Assembly: GCA_017536545.1 (NCBI GenBank)
Contig: JAFXHF010000024.1
Span: 1-64,000 of the forward strand
Origin: a bacterium
Lineage (GTDB): Bacteria > Cyanobacteriota > Vampirovibrionia > Gastranaerophilales > Gastranaerophilaceae
Direction: 5' to 3'
DNA: 64,000 nt
The stretch's first letter is position 1. Each line of letters starts with the position of its first letter. A model generated the notes under the pieces. It saw nothing but the letters and a program-made list of their open reading frames with translations. It was not told where the DNA came from and ran no database searches. Shown piece by piece: positions 1 to 9,313 of the stretch. Position numbers and translations under genes: made by a program.

Positions 1-355
1 ACTTGAAACTATTTCTCATATCCAACACCTCATGTTTTAACACACACATTGGTGTGTACGGCCAGCACGTGGGGAAACTTTAGTTTTTTATACTCATTTT
101 TACAAAACTAAATACTATATATCCTCTTAGATATATTATAATACTATTTTATTAATATTTAAAGTGTTTAAATAGGGTTTGTACCATATATAGTCACTAT
201 AATTGAGTTACAGCCACATTAGATACAAATTTACAATTAGTTACAATTAACAAATATTTGTAGTAACCTCTGTAATAGGAAACAGCCCACATTAATATTA
301 TAGCCTACTTGATACGCTATCTCACCATTAAACGACTTTATTATTCCTTTGTGAC
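1..355. other. Gene-free region at window edge
   Basis: No ORF with a plausible start is visible over about 440 bases before the terminator and cobO. Most of it is very AT-rich. Positions 41-83 stand out: a short hairpin (ACACAC/GTGTGT, around 43-58) followed by a GC-richer stretch ending GGGGAAAC and then a T-run. This could be the 3' end of a structured RNA whose 5' part lies outside the window, but it matches no RNA family I can name with confidence. Confidence 0.3.
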
Positions 356-382
356 AAAAAAAAACGGACAGCAAGCTGCCCG
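356..382 (-). terminator. Terminator after cobO
   Basis: On the minus strand GGGCAGC pairs with GCTGTCC across a two-base loop (one G-U pair) and is followed by a run of T residues. It lies about 60 bases beyond the cobO stop codon. Confidence 0.75.
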
Positions 383-439
383 CTCATTTCATTTCTGAAA
401 CAAAAAAGGATTCACATTAACCTAAACATATAATCTAAT

Positions 440-973
440 CTAGTATTCAATACCTTGACGAGCCATAACACCCATATCAAAGTAGTGTTTAACAGGCTTC
501 ATTTCAGTTACAAGGTGTGCCATTGCAACTAGTTCAGGGTGAGCATAACGACCTGTTAATACAATCTCAAGATTGTCAGGTTTATGCAATAATGTATCTT
601 TAATATCACTAACTTTAATCATATTCATAGAAGTACAAATATTGATTTCGTCCATGATAATTAGTTGGTATTTGCCAGAATTGATAGCTTCTTTAGCAAA
701 TTCCCAGCCTCTCTTTGCCTCTTTATAATCGTCTAAACATACATTGTGTGAATAGCAAACTCTATCCATACCAAATTGTACTACTTCCAAATTTTCAGAG
801 AATTTTGATGAAGATGCAATTTCACCATAAGTTGTTGCACCATCACCTTTAGTGAATTGGATAATCAAAACTTTCCAGTCATGGCCCAGAGCTCTCATTG
901 CTAACCCTAGTGCTGCTGTTGTTTTACCTTTGCCATCTCCTGTGTAGATTTGTATATACCCGTGATCTAACAC
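440..973 (-). CDS. cobO: Corrinoid adenosyltransferase (cob(I)yrinic acid a,c-diamide adenosyltransferase, CobO/BtuR type)
   Basis: Transfers the adenosyl group of ATP to the cobalt of a corrinoid, the last activation step for coenzyme B12. With the start chosen here the protein is 177 residues, normal for the family. The P-loop GDGKGKT lies at residues 12-18 next to the N-terminus, as in CobO. A Walker-B-like DEIN and the C-terminal LTGR, VTEM, KHYFD and GIEY signatures are present. I chose GTG at 973 because GGAGG lies 8 nt upstream; a longer reading from TTG at 988 would contain that Shine-Dalgarno. No other cobalamin gene and no B12 riboswitch is visible nearby, so it may serve corrinoid salvage. 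Family assignment is secure. Confidence 0.93.
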   Translation of the reverse strand: MLDHGYIQIYTGDGKGKTTAALGLAMRALGHDWKVLIIQFTKGDGATTYGEIASSSKFSENLEVVQFGMDRVCYSHNVCLDDYKEAKRGWEFAKEAINSGKYQLIIMDEINICTSMNMIKVSDIKDTLLHKPDNLEIVLTGRYAHPELVAMAHLVTEMKPVKHYFDMGVMARQGIEY

Positions 974-988
974 TTCACTAACCTCCAA

Positions 989-1271
989 AATATACTTAAG
1001 CTACCTATTATAATGATAACGTATTTTTCAAACGAGCATAATCGTTCAAAAGATTGATTATTATAATAGGGGGAAAACTATCCTAAATCTCATTCCCAAT
1101 TTGTATATTCAATAATAGAATAAATTATCTATTTTGACCAATATTTTTTCTTGGGCATGCCAAAGTTTTTACAATTATATGTGTAGCAAAAAACAAAACC
1201 GTTATCTGTATTCGTTTTCCCCATTTTTCATTTTCAAAAAAAAATTTACAATATATTTGTTAATTAAAATT
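989..1271. other. Intergenic region between cobO and the TPR gene
   Basis: About 350 AT-rich bases separate the start of cobO from the stop of the TPR gene. The cobO promoter must lie here (a TATAAT-like box is seen near 1005-1012 on the minus strand). I see no convincing gene. A 65-codon plus-strand reading frame at 1134-1331 has no ribosome binding site and runs into the terminator of the TPR gene. Confidence 0.4.
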
Positions 1272-1313
1272 AAAAAACACTTGCGAAAGTCCCAAACAGT
1301 CACCACAAGTGCT
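1272..1313 (-). terminator. Probable terminator after the TPR gene
   Basis: On the minus strand AGCACTTG pairs with CAAGTGTT around a loop of about 22 nt, followed by six T residues, about 30 bases past the stop. The long loop makes this weaker than the other terminators here. Confidence 0.5.
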
Positions 1314-1344
1314 TTTTATCCGTATCGATAATATGTGAAGATTA

Positions 1345-3114
1345 TTAAGATAATCGACGAATTAACTCGTGAGCCTCTTCACATTCTTCAAAATGTTCTA
1401 TTAATTTTTCGGCATATGAAATGGCTTCATCATTTTGCTCTAATTTTTCACAACACTTTGCAACACTTAATAAAACATTCACATTCAGTGGAAGTTTTTC
1501 ATACATATTTACAAAGATTGATTTTGCCTGTTCATAATTACCAAGTTCTAGATAACACAAACCTAATAAATTCTGAACATCAGGTAATTGTTCAAGCTCA
1601 TAAGCCTTAATTAGATACATTTTTGCATCTTCATAATCACCTGCCAAATGATGAATTCTTCCAGCTACATAAAGTAAGAAAGCAGAATTTTCACATTTTT
1701 TAAGAACTTTTAAAACTTGTTCTTTTGCAATATCTATTTGTTTTAAATGAGTCTTATTCAAAGCTGAAAAAGCAAGAGCATTAATATTTTCTGGATCTAA
1801 TTCCAACGCTTTTTGATAAAACTCATCAGCCTTTTCAAATTGAGATGTTGAATGTAAATAATTTGCATATTCAACCACGATTGAACAATTATTTGGATCA
1901 AGTTTGTATGCGGTTTCAAATTCATCTTTCGCATAATCAAACAAACGTTTATTCAAATAAATCACACCTAAATCTTTATGAGCCAAAGCAAACTCAGGAT
2001 TTAGGCCACAAACTTTCTTCAAAATTTGTTCTGCTCTATCAGAATCCCCTGTTTTTATACATAACATTGCTAACTCATAATAAGTTTGATATGCGACAGT
2101 ACCTTGCTTAATTATTCTTTCATATATTTCTTTTGCATTAGCAAGTTGACCTGTGGCAATATAAATACTTGCAAGCTTTTTCAAGAAATTCGCAGCTTTT
2201 GGATTCATCATAACAAGTTGCTTTAATAGAGAAATCGCAATTTCATATTCTCCAACAACCTGATAACAACAAGCCAAATTGAATTTATATGTAGATTTTT
2301 GAGGATAAGCTGATGCTAAGAACTTATAATGCTCAATTGCTTCTCTATACATACCAGCCTTAACCTCAGATACAGCCCATGCAACTAGATAACTGTCTTC
2401 TTCTGGATCATATTGGTGAGCTTTCGCAAAATATTCACAAGCTTGAGCATGCTTTTCTTGGATTTGTAAAATCGATGCAATGTTGAAATAAGTCAAAGCA
2501 TCAGTTTCATCAATTTGTAAAGCTTTTTCATAAGTTTGATAAGCCATATCCAAATTGCCAATAGTTAAATAAGATGTCCCTAAATTATTGTATAGCTGCA
2601 AGTTTTGAGGATTAAGTGCTATTGCTTTCTCAATATAAGTTACACTATCTTCAAATCTTTTTGAGGCCATACAAGCCGTACCCAAAACATAGTATAGAGA
2701 ATAATCATCTCCAGAAATTTCTATAGCTTTTTTAGCTGTTTCAATTGCATCATCAAATTTCTCAGCCTTAATATAAACAATCGCCAAACTTCTGAAAGCA
2801 TCAATATATTCAGGTCTTAACTCAAGAACATGTAAATATGCGTGTTTTGCAGCAATCAAATCACCTAAATTATCGTAACAGCATCCTAAATAATACCAAA
2901 TCAAAGCATCATCTGGTCTAACTTTTACAATATTTTCCAATACGCATCTAGCACTTTCATAATTTTCTAAATTAACATCGCACAAAGCCATCAATTTATG
3001 AGCATCAACGTCAGTTTCATCTTCTTTTAAAGCTTCATCTATGGCTTCTCTAGCAAGAGCATATTCTCCTGCATCAATTAAATCATATATTTTATCAAAT
3101 TCATTATCTTTCAT
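1345..3114 (-). CDS. Large tetratricopeptide-repeat protein
   Basis: 589 residues made almost entirely of about 15 TPR units of 34 residues; typical signatures such as ALxxxPxN, YNNLGTSYL and AxxxYEKAL recur along the whole length. There is no signal peptide, membrane segment or catalytic domain, so it is probably a cytoplasmic scaffold or adaptor. The ATG at 3114 is preferred to a TTG 21 nt upstream. A TGGTATAAT extended -10 box sits 9 nt before this ATG, overlapping the 3' flank of the SDR gene, so the gene probably has its own promoter and a very short leader. AGGTG in that gap could act as a Shine-Dalgarno if transcription starts further upstream. Partner proteins cannot be predicted. Confidence 0.85.
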   Translation of the reverse strand: MKDNEFDKIYDLIDAGEYALAREAIDEALKEDETDVDAHKLMALCDVNLENYESARCVLENIVKVRPDDALIWYYLGCCYDNLGDLIAAKHAYLHVLELRPEYIDAFRSLAIVYIKAEKFDDAIETAKKAIEISGDDYSLYYVLGTACMASKRFEDSVTYIEKAIALNPQNLQLYNNLGTSYLTIGNLDMAYQTYEKALQIDETDALTYFNIASILQIQEKHAQACEYFAKAHQYDPEEDSYLVAWAVSEVKAGMYREAIEHYKFLASAYPQKSTYKFNLACCYQVVGEYEIAISLLKQLVMMNPKAANFLKKLASIYIATGQLANAKEIYERIIKQGTVAYQTYYELAMLCIKTGDSDRAEQILKKVCGLNPEFALAHKDLGVIYLNKRLFDYAKDEFETAYKLDPNNCSIVVEYANYLHSTSQFEKADEFYQKALELDPENINALAFSALNKTHLKQIDIAKEQVLKVLKKCENSAFLLYVAGRIHHLAGDYEDAKMYLIKAYELEQLPDVQNLLGLCYLELGNYEQAKSIFVNMYEKLPLNVNVLLSVAKCCEKLEQNDEAISYAEKLIEHFEECEEAHELIRRLS

Positions 3115-3135
3115 AACACACCTATTATACCACAA

Positions 3136-3939
3136 TTACTTAATTCTAACTCTCATTCCCAGCTTCACGATATTATTTATCAAATCTTGAGGGAATAGAG
3201 ATAATATTTCTGCAACTTTTGCATCTCTTCCTATTGTATAGGAAGACTTTGCTTTTTTCTTCTTTGCGACTTTATAGATAAAATCTGCAACCTTTTCAAC
3301 AGGTAAACCTTTATCAGTATTTTTCAAAGCATTAGATTTCATAAACTGCATTTCTTTTTCATAGCCACTACAATCTGATAAAGTTTTTTCATTCTTAGCA
3401 ACAGATTTTTGCCATAATGGAGTTGAGATAACTCCAGGTTTTATTGAAATCACTTGAATATTTTTGTGATTTTCAATAGCAAAAGCATTAAATAAAATAT
3501 CCATTGCTCGTTTTGAAGCACCATAAGGACCAATAAATGGGAAATGTCCAAAGCTAGACATTGAACTAATATTTATCACCTTAGAGTCTGCTAAAATCGG
3601 AATTAACTTTTGTGTAAACTCAAAGTGAGAAAACGTATTTACCTCAAATTGTTCTCGTAAACTATCTCCATCAATCAATTCCATAGGCCCTGCAACAACA
3701 CAACCTGCAACATTTATAAGAATATCAATCTTATCAGTTTTAGATTTGATAAGCTTTGCCGCATCTTCTATAGAAGTTCTATTTGTCATGTCCATATAAA
3801 AATATTCGACATTATCAATATTCTCAACAAGATTTTCATTTCTATATGATGCAAAAACCTTAGAATCCGTTGAAAATAATTTAACTAATTCTTTACCTAT
3901 ACCAGAAGTTGCACCTGTTATAACAACTGTTTTTACCAT
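3136..3939 (-). CDS. Short-chain dehydrogenase/reductase
   Basis: Rossmann-fold NAD(P)-dependent oxidoreductase of 267 residues. The cofactor motif TGATSGIG is at the N-terminus, NVAG follows strand 4, the catalytic Ser is in INISS, and YGASK supplies the catalytic Tyr and Lys. ATG at 3939 is preceded by AAGGAG at 5 nt; a longer reading from 3966 crosses the upstream terminator and is less likely. The C-terminal part (a long segment with KKKKAKSS and a basic tail) resembles the classical SDRs of lipid or steroid type, but the substrate cannot be told. It follows the pilus-type operon but is separated from it by a hairpin. Confidence 0.88.
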   Translation of the reverse strand: MVKTVVITGATSGIGKELVKLFSTDSKVFASYRNENLVENIDNVEYFYMDMTNRTSIEDAAKLIKSKTDKIDILINVAGCVVAGPMELIDGDSLREQFEVNTFSHFEFTQKLIPILADSKVINISSMSSFGHFPFIGPYGASKRAMDILFNAFAIENHKNIQVISIKPGVISTPLWQKSVAKNEKTLSDCSGYEKEMQFMKSNALKNTDKGLPVEKVADFIYKVAKKKKAKSSYTIGRDAKVAEILSLFPQDLINNIVKLGMRVRIK

Positions 3940-3954
3940 TAGTATCTCCTTCAA

Positions 3955-3987
3955 ACATAAAGGCAATAAGCCATAAACTTATTGCCT
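3955..3987 (-). terminator. Terminator after the gspF/pilC gene
   Basis: AGGCAATAAG and CTTATTGCCT form a 10-bp perfect stem with a 7-base loop (3961-3987); on the minus strand it is followed by TTTATGTTTG. It separates the secretion/pilus operon from the SDR gene. Confidence 0.7.
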
Positions 3988-4012
3988 CTACAATTCTTTC
4001 TTCTTGCAACAA

Positions 4013-5236
4013 TTACATACCCATGTAAGATGCGAACAGTGGTAAGTAAAGTGCTGCTGCCAATACCAATACGATAGAACCGATTACAATCAACATGATA
4101 GGCTCGATCATTTTTGTCATAACATCGATAATCGTATCTAATTGTTTATCAATATAACTTGTTGCTTGACCTAACATATCACCCAAACGACCTGATTGTT
4201 CACCAGTTGCAATCATAAACAGAATCATTTTAGGCATTGTACGAGTAGAACGTAGGGCAGCTGATAAGTGCTTACCTTGTTGAACTTGTAATGTAGCTTC
4301 TTCAACCCTTGTTTCTAATGTATGGTTTGTTAATGTTAAGTTTGACAAATATAAACATTCCAAAATCGGAACACCCGCATCATATGCAACCTGCATAACT
4401 GCAATGAAGTTAGCAAAGTTTGAATACATAATCAAATCACATAATACAGGGATTTTTAAAACAATTTCATCAATTTTCCATTTACTAGGTTTCCAACGGA
4501 ATAAGAAGTTAATGAATGCACCAATAGCAGCAAATGCGATAGGAATTGCGTACCAGTTTTTCTTCATCCATAAACCCATACCCATTAAAACACGAGTAAT
4601 CATTGGTAATTGCATACCCATAGAATCAAACATCTCTTTAAATACAGGGAATACAAATACTAACATGACAATTACAATGAACACCGCCAAAACTACAACG
4701 AAACAAGGATACATCAATGTACCAACAACTTTACTTCTAATTGCAGCTTGTTTGTTCAACAATTCTAATAAACGGTCCAAAGTTTTTTCCAATTCACCGG
4801 CATCTTCACCGGCTCTAACTAGACCGATATAAACTTGACCGAATTGATCTGGATATTTTGCGATTGTACCAGCAAATGTACCACCGTTCATAATTTGACG
4901 ACGTAACTCAGTAGCACACTGTCTGATTTTTAATTTTGCAGCATCATTCTCAATGAACAACAAAGATTCGATAATTGGAATCCCTGCAGCAGCAAGAATT
5001 TGTAATGTTGAAGTAAAGTCAATTTGTTCAGCCAAACCAAGAGTCGGCATTTTACCAGTTGGTTTTTTGTCTTTCTCTTTTTTATTCCCAGCAGCTTGCT
5101 CTTCAACAATATTAGTAGGAGTAAAACCTAACTCACGAACGGCAGCACGGGCTTCTCGCAGATCATCTGCTTCAACTTTACCCTTAACTACCTCGTTAGT
5201 TCCATCCTTAATCGCTGTATAATTATAAATTGTCAT
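4013..5236 (-). CDS. Type II secretion/type IV pilus inner-membrane platform protein (GspF/PilC family)
   Basis: 407 residues, the usual length. Two T2SSF domains (about residues 70-190 and 275-400) each end in hydrophobic helices; membrane segments are visible near 170-200, 225-245 and 375-400. The protein recruits the cytoplasmic ATPase and transmits its motion to the growing (pseudo)pilus. It begins 7 nt after the stop of the GspE/PilB gene, so the two are co-transcribed and probably translationally coupled. The phrase TGEQSGRLGDML is typical of the second domain. Sequence alone does not separate GspF from PilC, and the four-gene operon is minimal, so the machine could be either a T2SS or a T4P. 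Confidence 0.92.
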   Translation of the reverse strand: MTIYNYTAIKDGTNEVVKGKVEADDLREARAAVRELGFTPTNIVEEQAAGNKKEKDKKPTGKMPTLGLAEQIDFTSTLQILAAAGIPIIESLLFIENDAAKLKIRQCATELRRQIMNGGTFAGTIAKYPDQFGQVYIGLVRAGEDAGELEKTLDRLLELLNKQAAIRSKVVGTLMYPCFVVVLAVFIVIVMLVFVFPVFKEMFDSMGMQLPMITRVLMGMGLWMKKNWYAIPIAFAAIGAFINFLFRWKPSKWKIDEIVLKIPVLCDLIMYSNFANFIAVMQVAYDAGVPILECLYLSNLTLTNHTLETRVEEATLQVQQGKHLSAALRSTRTMPKMILFMIATGEQSGRLGDMLGQATSYIDKQLDTIIDVMTKMIEPIMLIVIGSIVLVLAAALYLPLFASYMGM

Positions 5237-5243
5237 GATTCAC

Positions 5244-7304
5244 CTATTCGCCTGCCATACCCAATACTCTGACAAATTCGTCAACCGTTGTCCAACCTTG
5301 TAAAATATGTCCATGACAACAATTTTGAAGAGTTCTCATACCATCTTTAACTGCACATTCTTCAATTTCCAAATCGTGAGCACCTTGAGCAATAAGTTTT
5401 TTAATTTCTTTTGATATCAACATGATTTCATATACACCCAAACGGCCTTTATAACCTTGGAAACCACATTTGTTACATCCTTTTGCTCTATAAATAGGTG
5501 TCTTCATCAAATGTTCAATTTCTTCAGGATCACGAGTAACCATCATTGCTTCTTCTTTTGTTGGATAGTATTCTTCTTTACAATCATCACAAAGTCTTCT
5601 TACAAGACGTTGAGCGATTACACCTGATAATGTTGAAGATACCAAGTAATCTTTCGCACCCATTTCAATCATACGTGTAACTGTTGCAGCAGCTGAGTTG
5701 GTGTGGACAGTACTTAATACTAAGTGACCTGTTAACGCTGCTGAAATCGCAATTTCAAGAGTTTCGTAGTCACGAATCTCACCGACAAGGATGATGTCAG
5801 GGTCTTGACGTAAGATAGCACGCATACATGATGCAAATGTAATACCAGCTTTCGCGTTAATTTGCGATTGGTTAATACCTTCCAACTTAATTTCTATCGG
5901 ATCCTCAATTGTAGTAATGTTTACAGTTTCATCGTTCAAACTCTTAAGAACAGAGTACAATGTAGTTGTTTTACCAGAACCTGTAGGACCTGATGTTAAA
6001 ATGATACCGTTTGGACAAGATACCATTTGTTTAACTTTTTGAAGTTCAGCATCAGTTGCACCAACGAGCTTGATATCCTTGTCATTAGATGCAAGAGATA
6101 CCGCAGGTGCCAAGATACGGATACAGACCTTCTCTTTACCTGATACAGGAAGTGTGTTAATACGGAAGTCGTACGAACAATCTCTATATGAAATTGAGAA
6201 CGTACCATCCTGAGGTCTTCTGTTTTCTGCAATGTTCATTCTCGCCATTACCTTGAAACGAGCAATAACAGATGTTTCAACCTTTGCAGGAACATCAAGA
6301 ACTTTTTGTAACATACCATCTTTTCTGTATCTTACAATATAACCTGATAAACGAGGTTCGATGTGAATATCGGAAACTCTATTATCAATACCGTTTGTAA
6401 TAATTTGGTTTACGAATTTAGCAACTGAACCAGTTGAATCTTGTAATTCAGCATCAACTTGTTCCCATAATGTTGCTTCTTCTTCAGAATCTGATGACTC
6501 AGCTTTAATTTGCTCAAGAATTTCATCTGTTTGCTTTTTCTGAGCAGAGAAGAACGTATTCATTGAGTTTTGGAACTCATAGTGAGTCATCAATAATTGT
6601 TTAGGGTTTTGACCAGTAAGATAGATGATTTCTTTCATTACATCCATCTTGATAGGTTTTACAACCCCTAAAACAAGAGTTTTTCCATCTGAAGAAATCG
6701 GAATAACAGAATTAGCTCTAATGAAATCTTCAGGAAGGATATTTACGAATTTCTTTTGATCAACTAACTGGTCAGCAGTAACCATGTCATAACCAGTTTG
6801 GTCATGCAACACAGATTTCAATTGATCAAGAGAAACTAAACCCATTTCAAATAAAGTTGAACCAATTGGTGTGCTCTTACGTTTTGATGCAGCTAAAGCC
6901 TTCATCAAATCAACTTCAGAAACAATACCTTGAGCAATAAGCATTTCACCAAGTTTGCTACCTGAACCTCCACCACTTGGAGCAACAGCACCACCAGCAG
7001 GAGCAGCTTCAGGAGCACTTCCACCAGTTGGAACTTCCGCAATGCTATCAGTTGAAACAAAACAACCCAATAATTCTTTTAAGTCATCATCACCAACAAG
7101 CATGAACTTAATAGACTGTTGGAAAGTCTTTTTCAAAACATTACTAATTTCATCTTTATTTGAATTTTTTGATACAGCAACGAAAAGAAAATTATCTTTT
7201 ACACTAATCGGAACAAAGTGATACTGTCCCATTAGATTCTTATCGATACTTTCAAGTATGCTTTGGTCTATGCTGTTTTTTAATCTTAAAATTAGTGCGT
7301 TCAT
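5244..7304 (-). CDS. Type II secretion/type IV pilus assembly ATPase (GspE/PilB family)
   Basis: 686 residues. The N-terminal region (1-90) is followed by a Gly/Ala/Pro/Ser linker (about 93-116) and an MshEN/T2SSE_N-type domain (about 117-250). The hexameric ATPase core has Walker A GPTGSGKTT at 439-447, Walker B ILVGEIRD at 505-512 and a His box near GHLVLSTVHTN. A zinc site is formed by Cys572, Cys575, Cys610 and Cys613, as expected for GspE/PilB and absent from retraction ATPases (PilT). It powers polymerisation of prepilins. Located between the secretin and the platform gene in one operon. Confidence 0.94.
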   Translation of the reverse strand: MNALILRLKNSIDQSILESIDKNLMGQYHFVPISVKDNFLFVAVSKNSNKDEISNVLKKTFQQSIKFMLVGDDDLKELLGCFVSTDSIAEVPTGGSAPEAAPAGGAVAPSGGGSGSKLGEMLIAQGIVSEVDLMKALAASKRKSTPIGSTLFEMGLVSLDQLKSVLHDQTGYDMVTADQLVDQKKFVNILPEDFIRANSVIPISSDGKTLVLGVVKPIKMDVMKEIIYLTGQNPKQLLMTHYEFQNSMNTFFSAQKKQTDEILEQIKAESSDSEEEATLWEQVDAELQDSTGSVAKFVNQIITNGIDNRVSDIHIEPRLSGYIVRYRKDGMLQKVLDVPAKVETSVIARFKVMARMNIAENRRPQDGTFSISYRDCSYDFRINTLPVSGKEKVCIRILAPAVSLASNDKDIKLVGATDAELQKVKQMVSCPNGIILTSGPTGSGKTTTLYSVLKSLNDETVNITTIEDPIEIKLEGINQSQINAKAGITFASCMRAILRQDPDIILVGEIRDYETLEIAISAALTGHLVLSTVHTNSAAATVTRMIEMGAKDYLVSSTLSGVIAQRLVRRLCDDCKEEYYPTKEEAMMVTRDPEEIEHLMKTPIYRAKGCNKCGFQGYKGRLGVYEIMLISKEIKKLIAQGAHDLEIEECAVKDGMRTLQNCCHGHILQGWTTVDEFVRVLGMAGE

Positions 7305-7373
7305 TTACTTTTTTACTTATTCTTTTCTTTTCGTCGTATATACTTTTATTTTATTCGTGTTTAATAGTTATTC

Positions 7374-9284
7374 TTATAACATATTATCATCAGCTACAGC
7401 ATCTTCTGTATCAACAACAATTTGAGGTGTTAACATAATAACCATTTCTGATTTTTCTTTAGCAGTACCAGTACTTCTGAAGAACATACCGATTACAGGA
7501 ATATCGCCTAAGAATGGGATTTTAGATACAGTTTTTGTTTCTGTTTCTTGAATCATACCACCGATAACTAAAGTTTCACCATCTTTAATACGAACACCTT
7601 TTAAATCAAGGTCTCTTCTTTGTAGTAATGTTGCTGCCAACTCTTGTTCACCAGTTTCACCAGTTGTATAAACTTGAGATGCGATTGTTTTGTATTGAGG
7701 AGTAACATCTAAAGTTACATAACCATCTGGACTGATAAATGGAGTGATTGTAACCTTGATACCGTTATCATCTGAGATTTCATATTCTCTTTGAACTTGA
7801 GCAGAACCAGAAGATGAACCAGAATCCAAGTATTGAGTTGTTACTTTAGATACATAGTCTGAAGTTAAGTCAATAGTTGAAGTTTGACCACTTGTAAGTA
7901 GAACTTTTGGATTAGCCAATACTCTGCCTTTTTTGTTTTCGATTAAGTAGTTAACTGCATAAGTCAATTGAGAACCTTGACCCCATCTTTCAACTACACC
8001 ATTTTTCTCATATTCACCTGTATCTGTATCGAATGATTCATAATCGTATGTATAGTATTTTTTACCAGAGAAGAACAATGGATGGTGTTTATTAGACGCA
8101 AAGCCTGAACCACCACCTGCGTTGAATGAGAAGTTCTTACTGTAATATGTCCAAGTGTTATCAAAAGTTTTGCTACCTGATTCTGATAAAGAAATGATTT
8201 GAACTTCTAAGTAAGCTTGAGGAGTTTTCTTATCGTTCATAGCAATATAATCTCTAATCATTTCTAATTGAGTTTCAGAACCACCAATAACTTGGATTGT
8301 ACCCAATGTTGGGAAGTAAGATACAGATAAGTTCATCAAAGGTAAACTATCTAATCTAAATGTTTCTTCGCTGTTAGTAGATTCTTCAGTTGATTGCTGC
8401 CAAGACAAAGCACAAGCAACTTTACCACCACCTACAGCAATAGAACCGCCACCACCAGATGAATCACTGCTACTGTCATCATCTGAAGCAAAACCAGTTG
8501 GAACATCTGCTGCTTGACCTGATGTTGCATCAACTACAGCCATAGTTGGGAATAATGAGCTACAAATAGAAGCTGACATTTCTGCAGGTGTAGTATGGTT
8601 AACTTTGAAAGTTGTAACTGTAGGTTTTTTATCAAATTGTTCAACCATTCTTCTTACAAGAGCAATATCATTAGCTGTACCAGTAACGATTAATTCGTTA
8701 GTAGCAGGGTTTGTTGCAACAATGAAACCTTTTGACATACCAGGGTTAACTGCACCAGCACCTTTAGCAGAGAATACACTCTTATTTAAGAATGAAGAAA
8801 TTGCAGTAGCATTTACATATTTAACAGGAATAATAGTAATAGAATTGTTACGTTCAGCAACAGACAATGATGCGTCTGCAGTTGACACAACCAAAGTATT
8901 TGCTTGAATATCATAGAACAATTTATTTGTTTTTACTACTAAACTTAGAGCTTCACCTAGAGGAATATCCACTAAGTCCATTGTTACAGTACCTTCAACT
9001 TCTGGAGTGAAGATAATGTTCATACCAGCTTGATCAGCAAACATTCTTAAAACTTGTTTAATATCTGCATCTCTCAAACTCAAATTCACAACAGAATCTG
9101 CATTAGGGATTTTTACATCAGAACGTAAACTTACTGATGCATATTCTGTATTTCTGATAGCCGGTCTGCCATCAACATAACCATAAAACTCATCTACTGC
9201 AAATGAGGCTGTTACGGAATTTGTTATCACGAAAGCTGATAACATAACACTTGCAACAATTTTTTCTCTAATCTTATTTTTCAT
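7374..9284 (-). CDS. Secretin (GspD/PilQ family outer-membrane pore)
   Basis: 636 residues with an N-terminal signal peptide (basic start, hydrophobic core about 10-29, AFA/SFAV cleavage region). An STN/N0-like domain (about 60-130) includes PLGEAL. An N1-type domain follows (about 145-235). A Ser/Gly-rich low-complexity insert lies near 270-285. The C-terminal secretin domain (about 350-625) has the signature IPFLGDIPVIGMFFR and VIMLTPQIV. It forms the multimeric gate through which pili or secreted proteins pass, which implies an outer membrane. It lies between the GspC/PilP-like gene and the ATPase gene. Confidence 0.93.
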   Translation of the reverse strand: MKNKIREKIVASVMLSAFVITNSVTASFAVDEFYGYVDGRPAIRNTEYASVSLRSDVKIPNADSVVNLSLRDADIKQVLRMFADQAGMNIIFTPEVEGTVTMDLVDIPLGEALSLVVKTNKLFYDIQANTLVVSTADASLSVAERNNSITIIPVKYVNATAISSFLNKSVFSAKGAGAVNPGMSKGFIVATNPATNELIVTGTANDIALVRRMVEQFDKKPTVTTFKVNHTTPAEMSASICSSLFPTMAVVDATSGQAADVPTGFASDDDSSSDSSGGGGSIAVGGGKVACALSWQQSTEESTNSEETFRLDSLPLMNLSVSYFPTLGTIQVIGGSETQLEMIRDYIAMNDKKTPQAYLEVQIISLSESGSKTFDNTWTYYSKNFSFNAGGGSGFASNKHHPLFFSGKKYYTYDYESFDTDTGEYEKNGVVERWGQGSQLTYAVNYLIENKKGRVLANPKVLLTSGQTSTIDLTSDYVSKVTTQYLDSGSSSGSAQVQREYEISDDNGIKVTITPFISPDGYVTLDVTPQYKTIASQVYTTGETGEQELAATLLQRRDLDLKGVRIKDGETLVIGGMIQETETKTVSKIPFLGDIPVIGMFFRSTGTAKEKSEMVIMLTPQIVVDTEDAVADDNML

Positions 9285-9313
9285 AATTGCTCCTGCTTAT
9301 TACTCTTTATAAA

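Noticed and set aside
1-110. TPP or cobalamin riboswitch at the window edge
   Set aside because: GCCAGC...GGGGAA recalls a TPP element, but the required CTGAGA and preceding helix are absent, and no gene follows on that strand.
1134-1331. 65-codon plus-strand frame between cobO and the TPR gene
   Set aside because: No ribosome site or promoter, Lys-rich low-complexity content, and it runs through the TPR gene's terminator.
8605-8907. Open frame antisense to the secretin gene
   Set aside because: Long antisense frames over AT-rich genes are common here; no start signal and no recognisable protein.
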